Source: an uncultured Alphaproteobacteria bacterium (GTDB lineage: Bacteria; Pseudomonadota; Alphaproteobacteria; Rhizobiales; Ancalomicrobiaceae). From it: a stretch of 49,930 nucleotides of DNA. The notes under the pieces were generated by a model that worked only from the letters and a program-made list of their open reading frames with translations, had not been told where the DNA came from and did not search any database. The translations under genes were made by a program, and so were the position numbers. This document shows positions 35,479 through 43,313 of this stretch, piece by piece; position 1 is the stretch's first letter, and each line of letters starts with the position of its first letter. The stretch lies in contig CALFRR010000189.1 in assembly GCA_937919435.1 (NCBI GenBank), forward strand, positions 1 through 49,930, in the 5' to 3' direction.

Positions 35479-36498
35479 TCAACGCCGGTTGCGCAGCTGA
35501 TCGATCCAGACGGTGCCGATGATCACGAGCCCGATGATGATCATCTGGATGAAGCTCGACACGCCGTTCATGTTGAGACCGTTGCGCAGGATGCCGATGA
35601 TGAAGGCGCCGATCACCGTGCCGGAGATCGTGCCGACGCCGCCGACCAGGGAGGTGCCGCCGATGACGGCACTGGCGATGGCGTCGAGCTCGTAGGCGAC
35701 GCCTTCGTTGGGTTGCGCCGTGACCAGGCGCGACATCAGCACGCAACCGCTGAGGCCGGCGAGCAGGCCGGACAGCACGTAGGCGCCGATCTTGGTGCGG
35801 TCGACGTGAACGCCGGAGAGGCGGGCCGCCTCCTCGTTCGAGCCGATCGCGTAGAGGTGACGGCCGAAGGTGGTCTTGGCCAGCACGATCGCGCAGACGA
35901 TCGCCAGCACCGCCATCAGGATGACGGCATAGGAGACGCCCGGGAACACCACCTTGGGGAAGCCGTTGGCGCCCTCCTCGACGATCCGCATGAACGAGCC
36001 GTTGCCGAGGATGCCGAAGTCGTCGCCGAGACCGGAGACGGCGCGGGCGCCGGTGATCTGCAGGGCGAGGCCGCGGGCGACCATCATCATGCCGAGGGTG
36101 GCGATGAACGGCGGCAGCTTCATCCGGGTGATGACGATGCCGTTGACCCAGCCGCAGACGCCGCCGGTGAGGATGCCGGCGATCATCGAGATCGACACGG
36201 GGACGCCGGCCTTGGTGGCGAGACCGGCGACGACGCCGGCCAGCGCCAGGACCGAGCCGACCGACAGATCGATGCCGCCGGTGATGATGACGCAGGTCGC
36301 GCCGAGCCCGAGGAAGGCGATCGACGTCGTCTGCAGCGCGATGGTGACGCCGTTCGACACCGTCATGAACGCGCTGCTCGTCATCGAGAAGGCGACCACC
36401 AACAGCAGAAGTCCGGCCAACGCCGCGAACTTCTGTATGAGGTCCCGCTTGTCGATGTTGTACTTGCGCTCGGGAACACCGGCTTCGGTAATGGCCAT
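35479..36498 (-). CDS. Ribose-type ABC transporter permease
   Basis: This 339-residue inner-membrane permease of the RbsC/XylH family has 8-10 hydrophobic segments. It includes TTSIAFLGLGATCVIITGGIDLSVGSVLALAGV (residues 58-90), the family signature, and later YAIGSNEEAARLSGV and SAVIGGTSLVGGVGTISGTVIGA. TGGAGA lies before the ATG at 36498. It pairs with the two-domain ATPase 29 bases upstream and the binding protein downstream. A 105-base spacer to the binding-protein gene has only a weak 5-bp G/C hairpin. Confidence 0.92.
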   Translation of the reverse strand: MAITEAGVPERKYNIDKRDLIQKFAALAGLLLLVVAFSMTSSAFMTVSNGVTIALQTTSIAFLGLGATCVIITGGIDLSVGSVLALAGVVAGLATKAGVPVSISMIAGILTGGVCGWVNGIVITRMKLPPFIATLGMMMVARGLALQITGARAVSGLGDDFGILGNGSFMRIVEEGANGFPKVVFPGVSYAVILMAVLAIVCAIVLAKTTFGRHLYAIGSNEEAARLSGVHVDRTKIGAYVLSGLLAGLSGCVLMSRLVTAQPNEGVAYELDAIASAVIGGTSLVGGVGTISGTVIGAFIIGILRNGLNMNGVSSFIQMIIIGLVIIGTVWIDQLRNRR

Positions 36499-36527
36499 GG
36501 GACGTCTCCAGAAATTCTTGCTTTCGT

Positions 36528-38081
36528 TCAGCGGAACATGTGCCTGACGCCGGAGGCGTACTGCATGATCTCTTCCTGTGTGGTCTGCCGCGTCTCCAGG
36601 ATCCCGGTGACCTCGCCTTCGTGGAAGACCACGACGCGGTCGGTCATGCCGAGGATCTCCGGCAGTTCGGAGGTGATCAGGATCACCCCGATGCCGTCCC
36701 GGGCGAGCTCGTCGAGGAGCTGATAGATCGCGAACTTGGCGCCGACGTCGATGCCGCGGGTCGGCTCGTCGAAGAACAGGACGCGGCTGTCGCGGAACAG
36801 CCACTTGCCGATGACCACCTTCTGTTGGTTGCCGCCCGACAGGTTCTTGGCGATCTGCACCACCGACGGGGTCTTGACGTTCAGGAGGTCGACGTACTTC
36901 TTGGCGACTCGGCGTTCGAGCGGGTGGTCGATGAAGCCGAAGCGGCTGGAGACGGCCTCCATGTTGGCCATCGTGATGTTGTCCTTGACCGACATCTTGA
37001 CGGCGAGGCCGTTGAGCTTGCGATCTTCGGACAGGTAGGCGATCCCCGAACGGATCGCGTCGATCGGCGAGGCGATCGACAGTTCCCTGCCCTCCAGCAC
37101 GACGGTGCCGCCGGTCTTCGGATCGGCGCCGAAGACGGCACGGGCGACCTCGGTCCGCCCGGCCCCCATCAGCCCGGCGAAGCCGAGGATCTCGCCGCGC
37201 CGGAGATCGAAGGAGACGTTGCGGAACTTGCCGGTGCGGGAGAGGTCGGCGACCTGGAAGATCACCTCCTCGGTCGGGGTCGAGGTGCGCTCCGGGAACT
37301 TCTCGTCGAGGCTGCGGCCAACCATCGCGGCGACGATGTCGTCGACGGTGATCGCGGCGAGATCGCGGGTCGACACCCAGCGGCCGTCGCGCATCACGGT
37401 GACCCGGTCGACGATGCGGCGCAGTTCGTCGAGCCGGTGCGAGATGTAGACGATGCCGACGCCGTGCGCCTTCAGTTCGTGGATGATCTCGAAGAGACGG
37501 TCGATCTCGGCCTCGGTCAGCGACGAGGTCGGCTCGTCCATGATCAGCACCTCGGCGTCGAGCGACAGCGCCTTGGCGATCTCGACCATCTGCTGGCGGG
37601 CGACGGTGAGGTTCAGCACCAGCTCGTTCGCCCGGATGCCGACCTTCAGGCGATCGAGGAAGACCTGGGCGTCGGCCTCCATCTTCTTCCTGTCGACGAA
37701 CCAGCCCTTCTTCGGCTCGCGGCCGAGATAGATGTTCTCGGCGACCGTGAGGTGCGGCACCAGATTGAGTTCCTGGTGGATGATGGTGATGCCGACCGCC
37801 TGGGCTTCCTGGATCGAGCCGAAGGCACGTTTCTCGCCCTTGTAGACGATCTCGCCCTCGTCGAGGCCGTAGAGGCCGGTGATCACCTTCATCAGCGTCG
37901 ACTTGCCGGCGCCGTTCTCGCCGCACAGCGCATGGACCTCGCCGCGCTTCAGATCGAAGGAGACGTCGTCGAGCGCGAGAACACCGGGAAAGCGCTTGGT
38001 GATGGCGGTCGCCCGGAGGATCTCCTCGCCGAGGCGGGGCGCCGTCGCGGCGCCCTGGGGTCGAATGACTTCTGCTGACAT
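36528..38081 (-). CDS. Ribose-type ABC transporter ATP-binding protein (two ATPase domains)
   Basis: This 517-residue protein has two fused ATPase domains as in RbsA/XylG. Domain 1 has Walker A GENGAGKST, Q-loop HQELNLVPHLTVAENI and Walker B VLIMDEPTSSLTE, with the signature degenerated to LTVARQQMVEIAKAL. Domain 2 begins near residue 265, with LMGAGRTEVARAVFG in place of a normal Walker A, signature LSGGNQQKVVIGKWL and Walker B FFDEPTRGIDVGAKF. This asymmetry is normal for the family. The start at 38081 is the first ATG of the family-like N-terminus. Confidence 0.93.
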   Translation of the reverse strand: MSAEVIRPQGAATAPRLGEEILRATAITKRFPGVLALDDVSFDLKRGEVHALCGENGAGKSTLMKVITGLYGLDEGEIVYKGEKRAFGSIQEAQAVGITIIHQELNLVPHLTVAENIYLGREPKKGWFVDRKKMEADAQVFLDRLKVGIRANELVLNLTVARQQMVEIAKALSLDAEVLIMDEPTSSLTEAEIDRLFEIIHELKAHGVGIVYISHRLDELRRIVDRVTVMRDGRWVSTRDLAAITVDDIVAAMVGRSLDEKFPERTSTPTEEVIFQVADLSRTGKFRNVSFDLRRGEILGFAGLMGAGRTEVARAVFGADPKTGGTVVLEGRELSIASPIDAIRSGIAYLSEDRKLNGLAVKMSVKDNITMANMEAVSSRFGFIDHPLERRVAKKYVDLLNVKTPSVVQIAKNLSGGNQQKVVIGKWLFRDSRVLFFDEPTRGIDVGAKFAIYQLLDELARDGIGVILITSELPEILGMTDRVVVFHEGEVTGILETRQTTQEEIMQYASGVRHMFR

Positions 38082-38115
38082 GGGACCGTCGCCCTTCGTC
38101 GGATGAGTCTCGGAA

Positions 38116-38164
38116 CCGGCGGCGGACCGCCGGGAGGAGAGGGACGGGCGCCGTCGCCCGTCCC
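38116..38164 (-). promoter_or_regulatory. Two hairpins in the fucI-ATPase spacer
   Basis: Two perfect inverted repeats occupy this spacer: a 7-bp stem at 38116-38133 and a 10-bp stem at 38141-38164, each with a 4-base loop. The first just outside the fucI stop (38171) is the 10-bp one. Neither has a U-tract. They probably shape relative expression of enzyme and transporter genes. Confidence 0.5.
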
Positions 38165-38170
38165 GGGGCC

Positions 38171-39949
38171 TCAGCCGTAGAGCGGCCCGAAGGCGGCGCA
38201 GGCGCGGTAGTCGGCGCCTTCCGGATCCATCCCGAACAGGCTCCAGGCGCTCGGCCGGAACAGCCGTTCGGGCGCGACGTTGTGCATCGCCACGGGAATC
38301 CGGAGCAGCGCGGCGAGCGCGATCAGATCGTCGCCGATGTGGCCGTAGGAAATGGCGCCGTGGTTGGCGCCCCAGGCCGCCATGACGCCGTAGACCGAGG
38401 CGAAGGGGCCGGTGCCGGTCAGCCGCGGGGCGAACCAGGTGGTCGGCCAGGTCGGGTTGGTGCGGGCGTCGAGCGTGTCGTGGACGGCATCGGGCAGGGT
38501 CGCCGTCTCGCCTTCGGCGATCTGCAGCACCGGGCCGAGACCGTCGACCAGATTGAGCCGGACCATGGTCACCGGCATGCCGCCGCGGGTGGTGAAGTCG
38601 GTGGAGAAGCCGCCGCCGCGGAAATAGCCGTGGTCGGCCTGACAGAAGCGGGTCGCTTCCAGGCACCGCTTCTGATCCTCGGGCGTGACCTCCCAGAAGC
38701 GCTTGATCCCGGGCCGGCCGTCGACCTCCATCTCGCCGCAGCCGTCGAGGCAGGTCGAGCCGGAGTTGATCAGGTGGATCAGGCCGTTCGCCGCCGTTCC
38801 CGTCGGCTTCCAACCGGAGACGCGCTCGATCGCGTCGGCGCTCCAGTAGGAGCGGACGTCGGAGAAGATCTGGGCGCGGCTGGTCAACAGATGGCCGAAG
38901 AGCATGCCGACGCCGTTCAGGCAGTCGTTCTCGGTCGCCATCACCAGCGGACGGCGCGGGCCGTTCCAGTCGAAGGACGAGTTCAGGAGGGTCTCCATGA
39001 AGTCGCCGTTCGGCATGAAGTCGGTCCAGTGGCGTTGCCCCTGGAAGCCGGCGGCGATGGCGTGATGGCCGGCGGCCTCTTCGGCGAAACCGAGTTCGGC
39101 GAGGCGCGGGTTGCCGATCATCAGATCGCGGGCGATCAGCGTCATCTTCACGCAGGTCTCCCACTCGGCGCTCTTCCGCGCGGCGTCGGAGCGGGCTTCC
39201 GGCGCGTTCGGATCGAGCCCCTCGACGCAGTTGGCGCGGACCCAGCGAAGCGCCTCTTCGTATTCGACGGGATCGAAGATGCCGAGGGTCAGACGGCGCT
39301 GGAACTCGCTCATGTCGACGCTCTCGCAGCGCATGCCGAGCCACTTCTCGAAGAAGCCGGGATCGACGATCGAGCCGGCGATGCCCATCGACACCGAGCC
39401 CATGGCGAGATAGGCGCGGCCGCGCAGGGTGGCGACGGCGAGACCGGCGCGGGCGAAGCGCAGGATCTTCTCGGCGACGTCGGCCGGAATCGAGCGGTCG
39501 TCGCGGTCCTGGACCTCGGAGCCGTAGATGCCGAAGGCCGGCAGGCCCTTCTGATTGTGGGCGGCGAGCACCGCGGCGAGATAGACGGCGCCCGGCCGCT
39601 CGGTACCGTTGAAGCCCCAGACCGCCTTCGGGGTCAGGGGATCCATGTCCATGGTCTCCGAGCCGTAGCACCAGCACGGCGTCACGGTCAGCGACACGCC
39701 GACGTTCTCGCGCCGGAACTTCTCGGCACAGGCGGCGGCCTCGGCGACCCCGCCGATGGTGGTGTCGGCGATCACGCACTCGACCGGCCGACCGTCGGGA
39801 TGGCGGAGGTTCGACGCGATCAGTTCGGCGACCGAACGGGCCATGCCCATCGTCTGGTCTTCGAGGCTCTCGCGGACACCGTTGCGGCGCCCGTCGATGG
39901 TCGGCCGGATGCCGATCTTCGGCAGATCGCCGGAAAGGAGACTGGTCAT
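38171..39949 (-). CDS. fucI: L-Fucose isomerase
   Basis: This 592-residue isomerase converts L-fucose to L-fuculose (and D-arabinose to D-ribulose) using manganese. Length equals the E. coli enzyme within one residue. Metal ligands align as Glu340 (MATENDCLNG), Asp364 (FSDVRSYW) and a late His in the ANHGAISYGHIGDD region, against E337/D361/H528 in E. coli. The N-terminal PKIGIRPTIDGRRNGVRESLE is a FucI hallmark. AAGGAG lies 8 bases before the ATG. It is 44 bases after fucA and begins the phosphorylating fucose route. Confidence 0.95.
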   Translation of the reverse strand: MTSLLSGDLPKIGIRPTIDGRRNGVRESLEDQTMGMARSVAELIASNLRHPDGRPVECVIADTTIGGVAEAAACAEKFRRENVGVSLTVTPCWCYGSETMDMDPLTPKAVWGFNGTERPGAVYLAAVLAAHNQKGLPAFGIYGSEVQDRDDRSIPADVAEKILRFARAGLAVATLRGRAYLAMGSVSMGIAGSIVDPGFFEKWLGMRCESVDMSEFQRRLTLGIFDPVEYEEALRWVRANCVEGLDPNAPEARSDAARKSAEWETCVKMTLIARDLMIGNPRLAELGFAEEAAGHHAIAAGFQGQRHWTDFMPNGDFMETLLNSSFDWNGPRRPLVMATENDCLNGVGMLFGHLLTSRAQIFSDVRSYWSADAIERVSGWKPTGTAANGLIHLINSGSTCLDGCGEMEVDGRPGIKRFWEVTPEDQKRCLEATRFCQADHGYFRGGGFSTDFTTRGGMPVTMVRLNLVDGLGPVLQIAEGETATLPDAVHDTLDARTNPTWPTTWFAPRLTGTGPFASVYGVMAAWGANHGAISYGHIGDDLIALAALLRIPVAMHNVAPERLFRPSAWSLFGMDPEGADYRACAAFGPLYG

Positions 39950-39993
39950 GGCGTTCCTCTGGACTTCGTTGTCGTTCGTTCTTCGGATCGGAA

Positions 39994-40698
39994 TCAGCGG
40001 CGCGGCCCGCCCCACACCGGCGGCTCGACCCGTTCGGTGACGGTCTCGTCGATGTCGCCGGCCTGCTTGCCGTAGGTCTTGAAGCGTTCGAGCACGCGGT
40101 CCATCTGGGGCGCGTCGAGGACGACGCCGCCGCCGAGCAGCCGGGTGCCGATGTAGACGCGGGCGAGGTTCTCGACCTCCTCGAGCACGTGGAAGGCCTG
40201 ACCGATCGACTTGCCCAGCGCGATCACGCCGTGGTTGCCGAGCAGGCAGGCGTTGCGGGGCCCCAGCGCCTCGAGCGCGAAGACCGACAGTTCCTTGGTG
40301 CCGAAGGGGGCATAGTCGGAGCACTCGATCACCGAGCCGCCGGCGACCGCGATCATGTAGTGGATCGCCGGGATCGGCTGACGGCAGCAGGCGAGGATCG
40401 AACAGTGGACGGAGTGCGAATGCAGCACCGCGTCGACCTCCGGCCGGGCCTTCAGGATGTCGAAGTGGAAGCGCCATTCCGAGGACGGGACGCGGTCGCC
40501 GTACCAGCGGCCGTCCATGTCCATCTCGACGATCTCCTCCGGCTTCATCACGTCGTAGGGAATGCCGGACGGGGTGATCAGCAGGCCGCCGGGGATGCGG
40601 GCGGACAGATTGCCGGAAGACCCGACGTTGAGGCCGGTGGTGTTCATCCGGAGGCAGGTGGCGATCATCTCTTCGCGGATCGCGGCATGTTCGACCAT
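39994..40698 (-). CDS. fucA: L-Fuculose-1-phosphate aldolase
   Basis: This 234-residue class II aldolase cleaves L-fuculose-1-phosphate to dihydroxyacetone phosphate and L-lactaldehyde. Catalytic and zinc residues align with E. coli FucA with a one-residue shift: Glu74 (SSEW), His93 and His95 (VLHSHS), His156 (LGNHGVIALG). The phosphate-binding NVGSSGNLS and TPSGIPYD are present. GAGGA precedes the ATG at 40698. It is the first structural gene, 269 bases after the DeoR-type gene; that gap contains two hairpins. No lactaldehyde reductase or dehydrogenase lies in the window. Confidence 0.93.
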   Translation of the reverse strand: MVEHAAIREEMIATCLRMNTTGLNVGSSGNLSARIPGGLLITPSGIPYDVMKPEEIVEMDMDGRWYGDRVPSSEWRFHFDILKARPEVDAVLHSHSVHCSILACCRQPIPAIHYMIAVAGGSVIECSDYAPFGTKELSVFALEALGPRNACLLGNHGVIALGKSIGQAFHVLEEVENLARVYIGTRLLGGGVVLDAPQMDRVLERFKTYGKQAGDIDETVTERVEPPVWGGPRR

Positions 40699-40747
40699 GG
40701 ATCAGTCCTCGTCTCGAGGCGTCCGTCGCGGGCACGACGAACCCCGC

Positions 40748-40819
40748 CACCGGATCGGGCGGGATCCGGTGCTTTCGGAAAGGGGGTGAGTTCCGGGTGC
40801 GGACACACGGGTCCGCACC
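40748..40819 (-). terminator. Two hairpins between the DeoR-type gene and fucA
   Basis: A 9-bp perfect stem at 40796-40819 (6-base loop) and a 9-bp perfect stem at 40748-40771 (6-base loop) follow one another in the 269-base gap 40699-40967. They may terminate the regulator message, in which case fucA needs its own promoter, although I cannot point to one; otherwise they attenuate readthrough. The remainder of the gap shows nothing else. Confidence 0.45.
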
Positions 40820-40967
40820 GCCGGCATTCTGGGCGCCGGTCGACGGAAATCGGGTTCACTCGGAGAAATGGGCGGCGCGTCGTCTCGGATGCGGCGCTGC
40901 CGGCCGTCGGCCTCGTTCGGCCGTCAACCCGCGGACGGGATCCCGCCTCTGATGGCCTCGGTCGCGT

Positions 40968-41834
40968 TCATCCCTCAACCCTCGATTCTCTGTTGGTGTC
41001 GAGTGGTCTGCCGCTCCCGTCCGGCCGTTCGGCGGCGGGAAGCGGTGTCGCCGCCGGCGCGCGGGTCTCGGCCACCAGAACGGTGACCCCGGCGTCGATC
41101 AGCATGGCGTGGGCGCGGTCGGAGATGCGGTCGTCGGTGACGAACACGTCGACCTCGCGGAGAGGGCAGACGACGAGGCTGCGGCTCTCCAGGAACTTGG
41201 AACTGTCGGCGAGCACCACCAGGCGCTCGGCCTGCTTCATCCGCGCCTGCACCCCGCGCAACGGCAGCGGATCGTCCTCCATGATGCCGGCGGCGGTGAC
41301 CGCGTGGCAGCCGATGAACATGGTCGAGGCGGCGAGATGGTAGAGCGGCTCGTCGTCGAACGGGCTGAGGCAGATGCCCTGCTCGGGCAGCACTTCGCCG
41401 CCGGTCAGGAACACCCGGTTGTCGGTGTGCATGGTCAGATGGGTGGTGACCGGCAGGCTGTCGGTCAGCACCGTCAGGCCCGACGTCGGCAGATACTCGG
41501 CGAAGCGGGCACAGGTGGTGCCGCCGAAGACGATGATCGTGTCGGGCGTCGAGACGAGATCCAGCGCCTTGCGGGCGATCGCGTCCTTGGCGTCCATGCT
41601 GCGCAACTGATGGTCGCGGAAGAGATAGGACTGCAGCGGCTTCACCCGGGAGGTCAGCACCGGCGCGATGCCGCCGCGGATCTTGCGCAGCAGACCGGCC
41701 TCCGAAAGCTGATCGACGTCGCGCCGGATGGTCGCGCTCGATGCATCGACGATCGCCTGGAGGTCCTCCCACGAGACCGCCTCGCGCCCTTCGATGGCCT
41801 TCAGAATGAGGTTGCAGCGTTCTTCCTTGAGCAT
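40968..41834 (-). CDS. DeoR/GlpR family transcriptional regulator
   Basis: This 288-residue regulator has an N-terminal DeoR helix-turn-helix (RCNLILKAIEGREAVSWEDLQAIVDASSATIRRDVDQLSEAGLL) and a C-terminal DeoR sensor domain of the sugar-isomerase fold. The sensor domain includes TIIVFGGTTCARFAEYL and VLTDSLPV, the ligand-binding loops for phosphorylated sugars. The C-terminal 30 residues are a low-complexity tail. There is no Shine-Dalgarno sequence; TTGACG (41864-41869) and TAGCTT (41841-41846), 17 bases apart, end six bases from the ATG, predicting a leaderless mRNA. It probably controls the fucose operon, the divergent uxa operon, or both. Phosphorylated fuculose would be a natural effector. 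Confidence 0.87.
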   Translation of the reverse strand: MLKEERCNLILKAIEGREAVSWEDLQAIVDASSATIRRDVDQLSEAGLLRKIRGGIAPVLTSRVKPLQSYLFRDHQLRSMDAKDAIARKALDLVSTPDTIIVFGGTTCARFAEYLPTSGLTVLTDSLPVTTHLTMHTDNRVFLTGGEVLPEQGICLSPFDDEPLYHLAASTMFIGCHAVTAAGIMEDDPLPLRGVQARMKQAERLVVLADSSKFLESRSLVVCPLREVDVFVTDDRISDRAHAMLIDAGVTVLVAETRAPAATPLPAAERPDGSGRPLDTNRESRVEG

Positions 41835-41840
41835 GCGCGC

Positions 41841-41869
41841 AAGCTAGTCGCGAGCGTCCCCAGCGTCAA
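41841..41869 (-). promoter_or_regulatory. Promoter of the DeoR-type gene (leaderless)
   Basis: On the minus strand, TTGACG and TAGCTT have 17-base spacing. The -10 box ends six bases before the start codon, placing the predicted transcription start at or beside the A of ATG. Confidence 0.5.
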
Positions 41870-41886
41870 CACGATCGCGGCGGAAA

Positions 41887-41926
41887 TTTGCAAAACGCAT
41901 CATCCAACTTTTCAAATCGCATCATC
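41887..41926. promoter_or_regulatory. Tandem 18-bp repeats, candidate DeoR operator
   Basis: Two 18-base units, TTTGCAAAACGCATCATC (41887-41904) and TTTTCAAATCGCATCATC (41909-41926), agree at 16 of 18 positions and repeat every 22 bp, about two helical turns. They lie just upstream of the -35 box of the DeoR-type gene. They are AT-rich islands in GC-rich DNA. Autoregulation is the simplest reading. The rest of 41835-42205 holds the divergent promoter described separately. Confidence 0.5.
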
Positions 41927-42086
41927 GCATCGCGGGATCCGTCGGATACGACGCGGAATTTTCACTTCGGCGCCTGAAGACGCGCCACTCTGACGCATTC
42001 TGCGAACTTTCGGTCTCCGCGCCCCCGTTCCGGCGGGCGGCCGGGAGGACACCGCGACGCGCCGGCGCGGCATCGGCACCGCCGCT

Positions 42087-42138
42087 GTTCTTTATCGATA
42101 AAAAACATTTTGACATCCGATCGACCCGCCCGTCTAAC
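42087..42138 (+). promoter_or_regulatory. Promoter and palindromic operator of the zinc dehydrogenase-uxaB-uxaA operon
   Basis: TTGACA (42110-42115) and TCTAAC (42133-42138) have 17-base spacing, the best sigma-70 match I found in the window. Immediately upstream is the perfect 12-bp palindrome TTTATCGATAAA (42091-42102), extended to GTTnTTTATCGATAAAnAAC over 42087-42106. The central CG is typical of LacI-type operators, but no LacI gene is present here. A second palindrome, TCGAAGaCTTCGA (42167-42179), lies in the predicted leader. Confidence 0.6.
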
Positions 42139-42205
42139 AGGAGCGAGCGATCCTCGCGCGTGCGGATCGAAGACTTCGAACGAAGCCAAGCCAGGAAACC
42201 GACCG

Positions 42206-43222
42206 ATGAAGGCTCTGATGATCGAAGGCGTGGAGCGTTGCGCCTTCCACGACGTTCCCGAACCCGTTCCCGGCCCCGGTGAAGTGCTGTTGTCGGTGCA
42301 CCACGTCGGGCTGTGCGGCTCCGACCTCGCCACCTTCACCGGCCTCAACCCGCTGGTCCAGCTGCCCCGCATTCCCGGCCACGAGATCGGCGCGGAGATC
42401 GTCTGCACCGGTGCCGACGTGCCGGCCGAATACACCCCCGGCCGCAAGGTGATCGTGGTTCCCTACACCGCCTGCGGCAAGTGCTCGTCCTGCCGCCAGG
42501 GCCGGGTCAACGCCTGCCGCTCGAACCGCACCCTCGGCGTCCAGCAGGACGGCGGCCTCGCCGAGAAGATCGTGCTGCCCTACGGCAAGCTGATCTTCAA
42601 CGACAAGCTCGAAGCCCGCCATCTCGCGCTGGTCGAGCCGCTGTCGGTCGGCTTCCACGCGGTGCGCCGCGGCCGGGTGACCGGCAGCGACCGGGTCGTG
42701 GTGATCGGTTGCGGGATGATCGGCATGGGCGCGATCACCGGCGCGGTGGCGCGCGGCGCGACGGTCATCGCCGTCGACATCGGCGCCGAGAAGGTCGCCA
42801 TGGCCAAGCGCTGGGGCGCCTCCCACACGATCGACGCGTCGAAGGACGACGTCGTCGCGCGGGTCAACGAATTGACCGGCGGCGACGGCGCCGACGTGGT
42901 GATCGAGGCGGTCGGCATGCCCGCCACTTTCACCCAGGCGATCGACATCGTCTGCTTCTCCGGCCGGGTGGTCTACATCGGCTACTGCAAGGCGCCGGTC
43001 TCCTACGACACCAAGTACTTCAACATGAAGGAGCTCGACATCATGGGCTCCCGCAACGCCACCGCCGAGGACTTCCAGGCGGTGATCGACTATCTGGAAG
43101 GGCTGGACCACACGCCGGACGAATTCGTCACCAAGGTCTTCCCCTTCGAGAAGGCGGCCGAGGCCCTGCCCTTCTGGACCAAGGAACGTGCCTCGACCCT
43201 GAAGATCGTCATCGAACGGTGA
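42206..43222 (+). CDS. Zinc-dependent MDR alcohol dehydrogenase, probable L-galactonate 5-dehydrogenase (LgoD-like)
   Basis: This 338-residue medium-chain dehydrogenase has catalytic zinc ligands Cys37, His59 and Glu60 (GLCGSD, PGHEIGAE), a structural zinc cluster Cys90, Cys93, Cys96 and Cys104, and the NAD motif GCGMIG at 168-173. AGGAAA precedes the ATG at 42206. Length and fold match L-galactonate, L-idonate and L-threonine dehydrogenases. Because the next two genes are tagaturonate reductase and altronate dehydratase, oxidation of L-galactonate to D-tagaturonate is the most economical function, as for E. coli LgoD. L-gulonate or L-idonate oxidation cannot be excluded. Confidence 0.82.
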   Translation: MKALMIEGVERCAFHDVPEPVPGPGEVLLSVHHVGLCGSDLATFTGLNPLVQLPRIPGHEIGAEIVCTGADVPAEYTPGRKVIVVPYTACGKCSSCRQGRVNACRSNRTLGVQQDGGLAEKIVLPYGKLIFNDKLEARHLALVEPLSVGFHAVRRGRVTGSDRVVVIGCGMIGMGAITGAVARGATVIAVDIGAEKVAMAKRWGASHTIDASKDDVVARVNELTGGDGADVVIEAVGMPATFTQAIDIVCFSGRVVYIGYCKAPVSYDTKYFNMKELDIMGSRNATAEDFQAVIDYLEGLDHTPDEFVTKVFPFEKAAEALPFWTKERASTLKIVIER

Positions 43223-43233
43223 GACCCGCCGAT

Positions 43234-43298
43234 CTCCCTCGGGACGCCGGCCGATGGGCGCGCGTCGGCGTCGCGAGGGAGCGGAACGGGGCCGTTCC
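43234..43298 (+). promoter_or_regulatory. Long hairpin plus small hairpin between the dehydrogenase and uxaB
   Basis: An 18-bp stem (43234-43251 with 43264-43281) contains one mismatch and one G-U pair around a 12-base loop. A second, 6-bp stem (43283-43288 with 43293-43298) ends four bases before the GGAGGA ribosome site of uxaB. The second could mask the ribosome site when folded. No U-tract is present. Confidence 0.55.
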
Positions 43299-43313
43299 CA
43301 TGGAGGAACCCCG

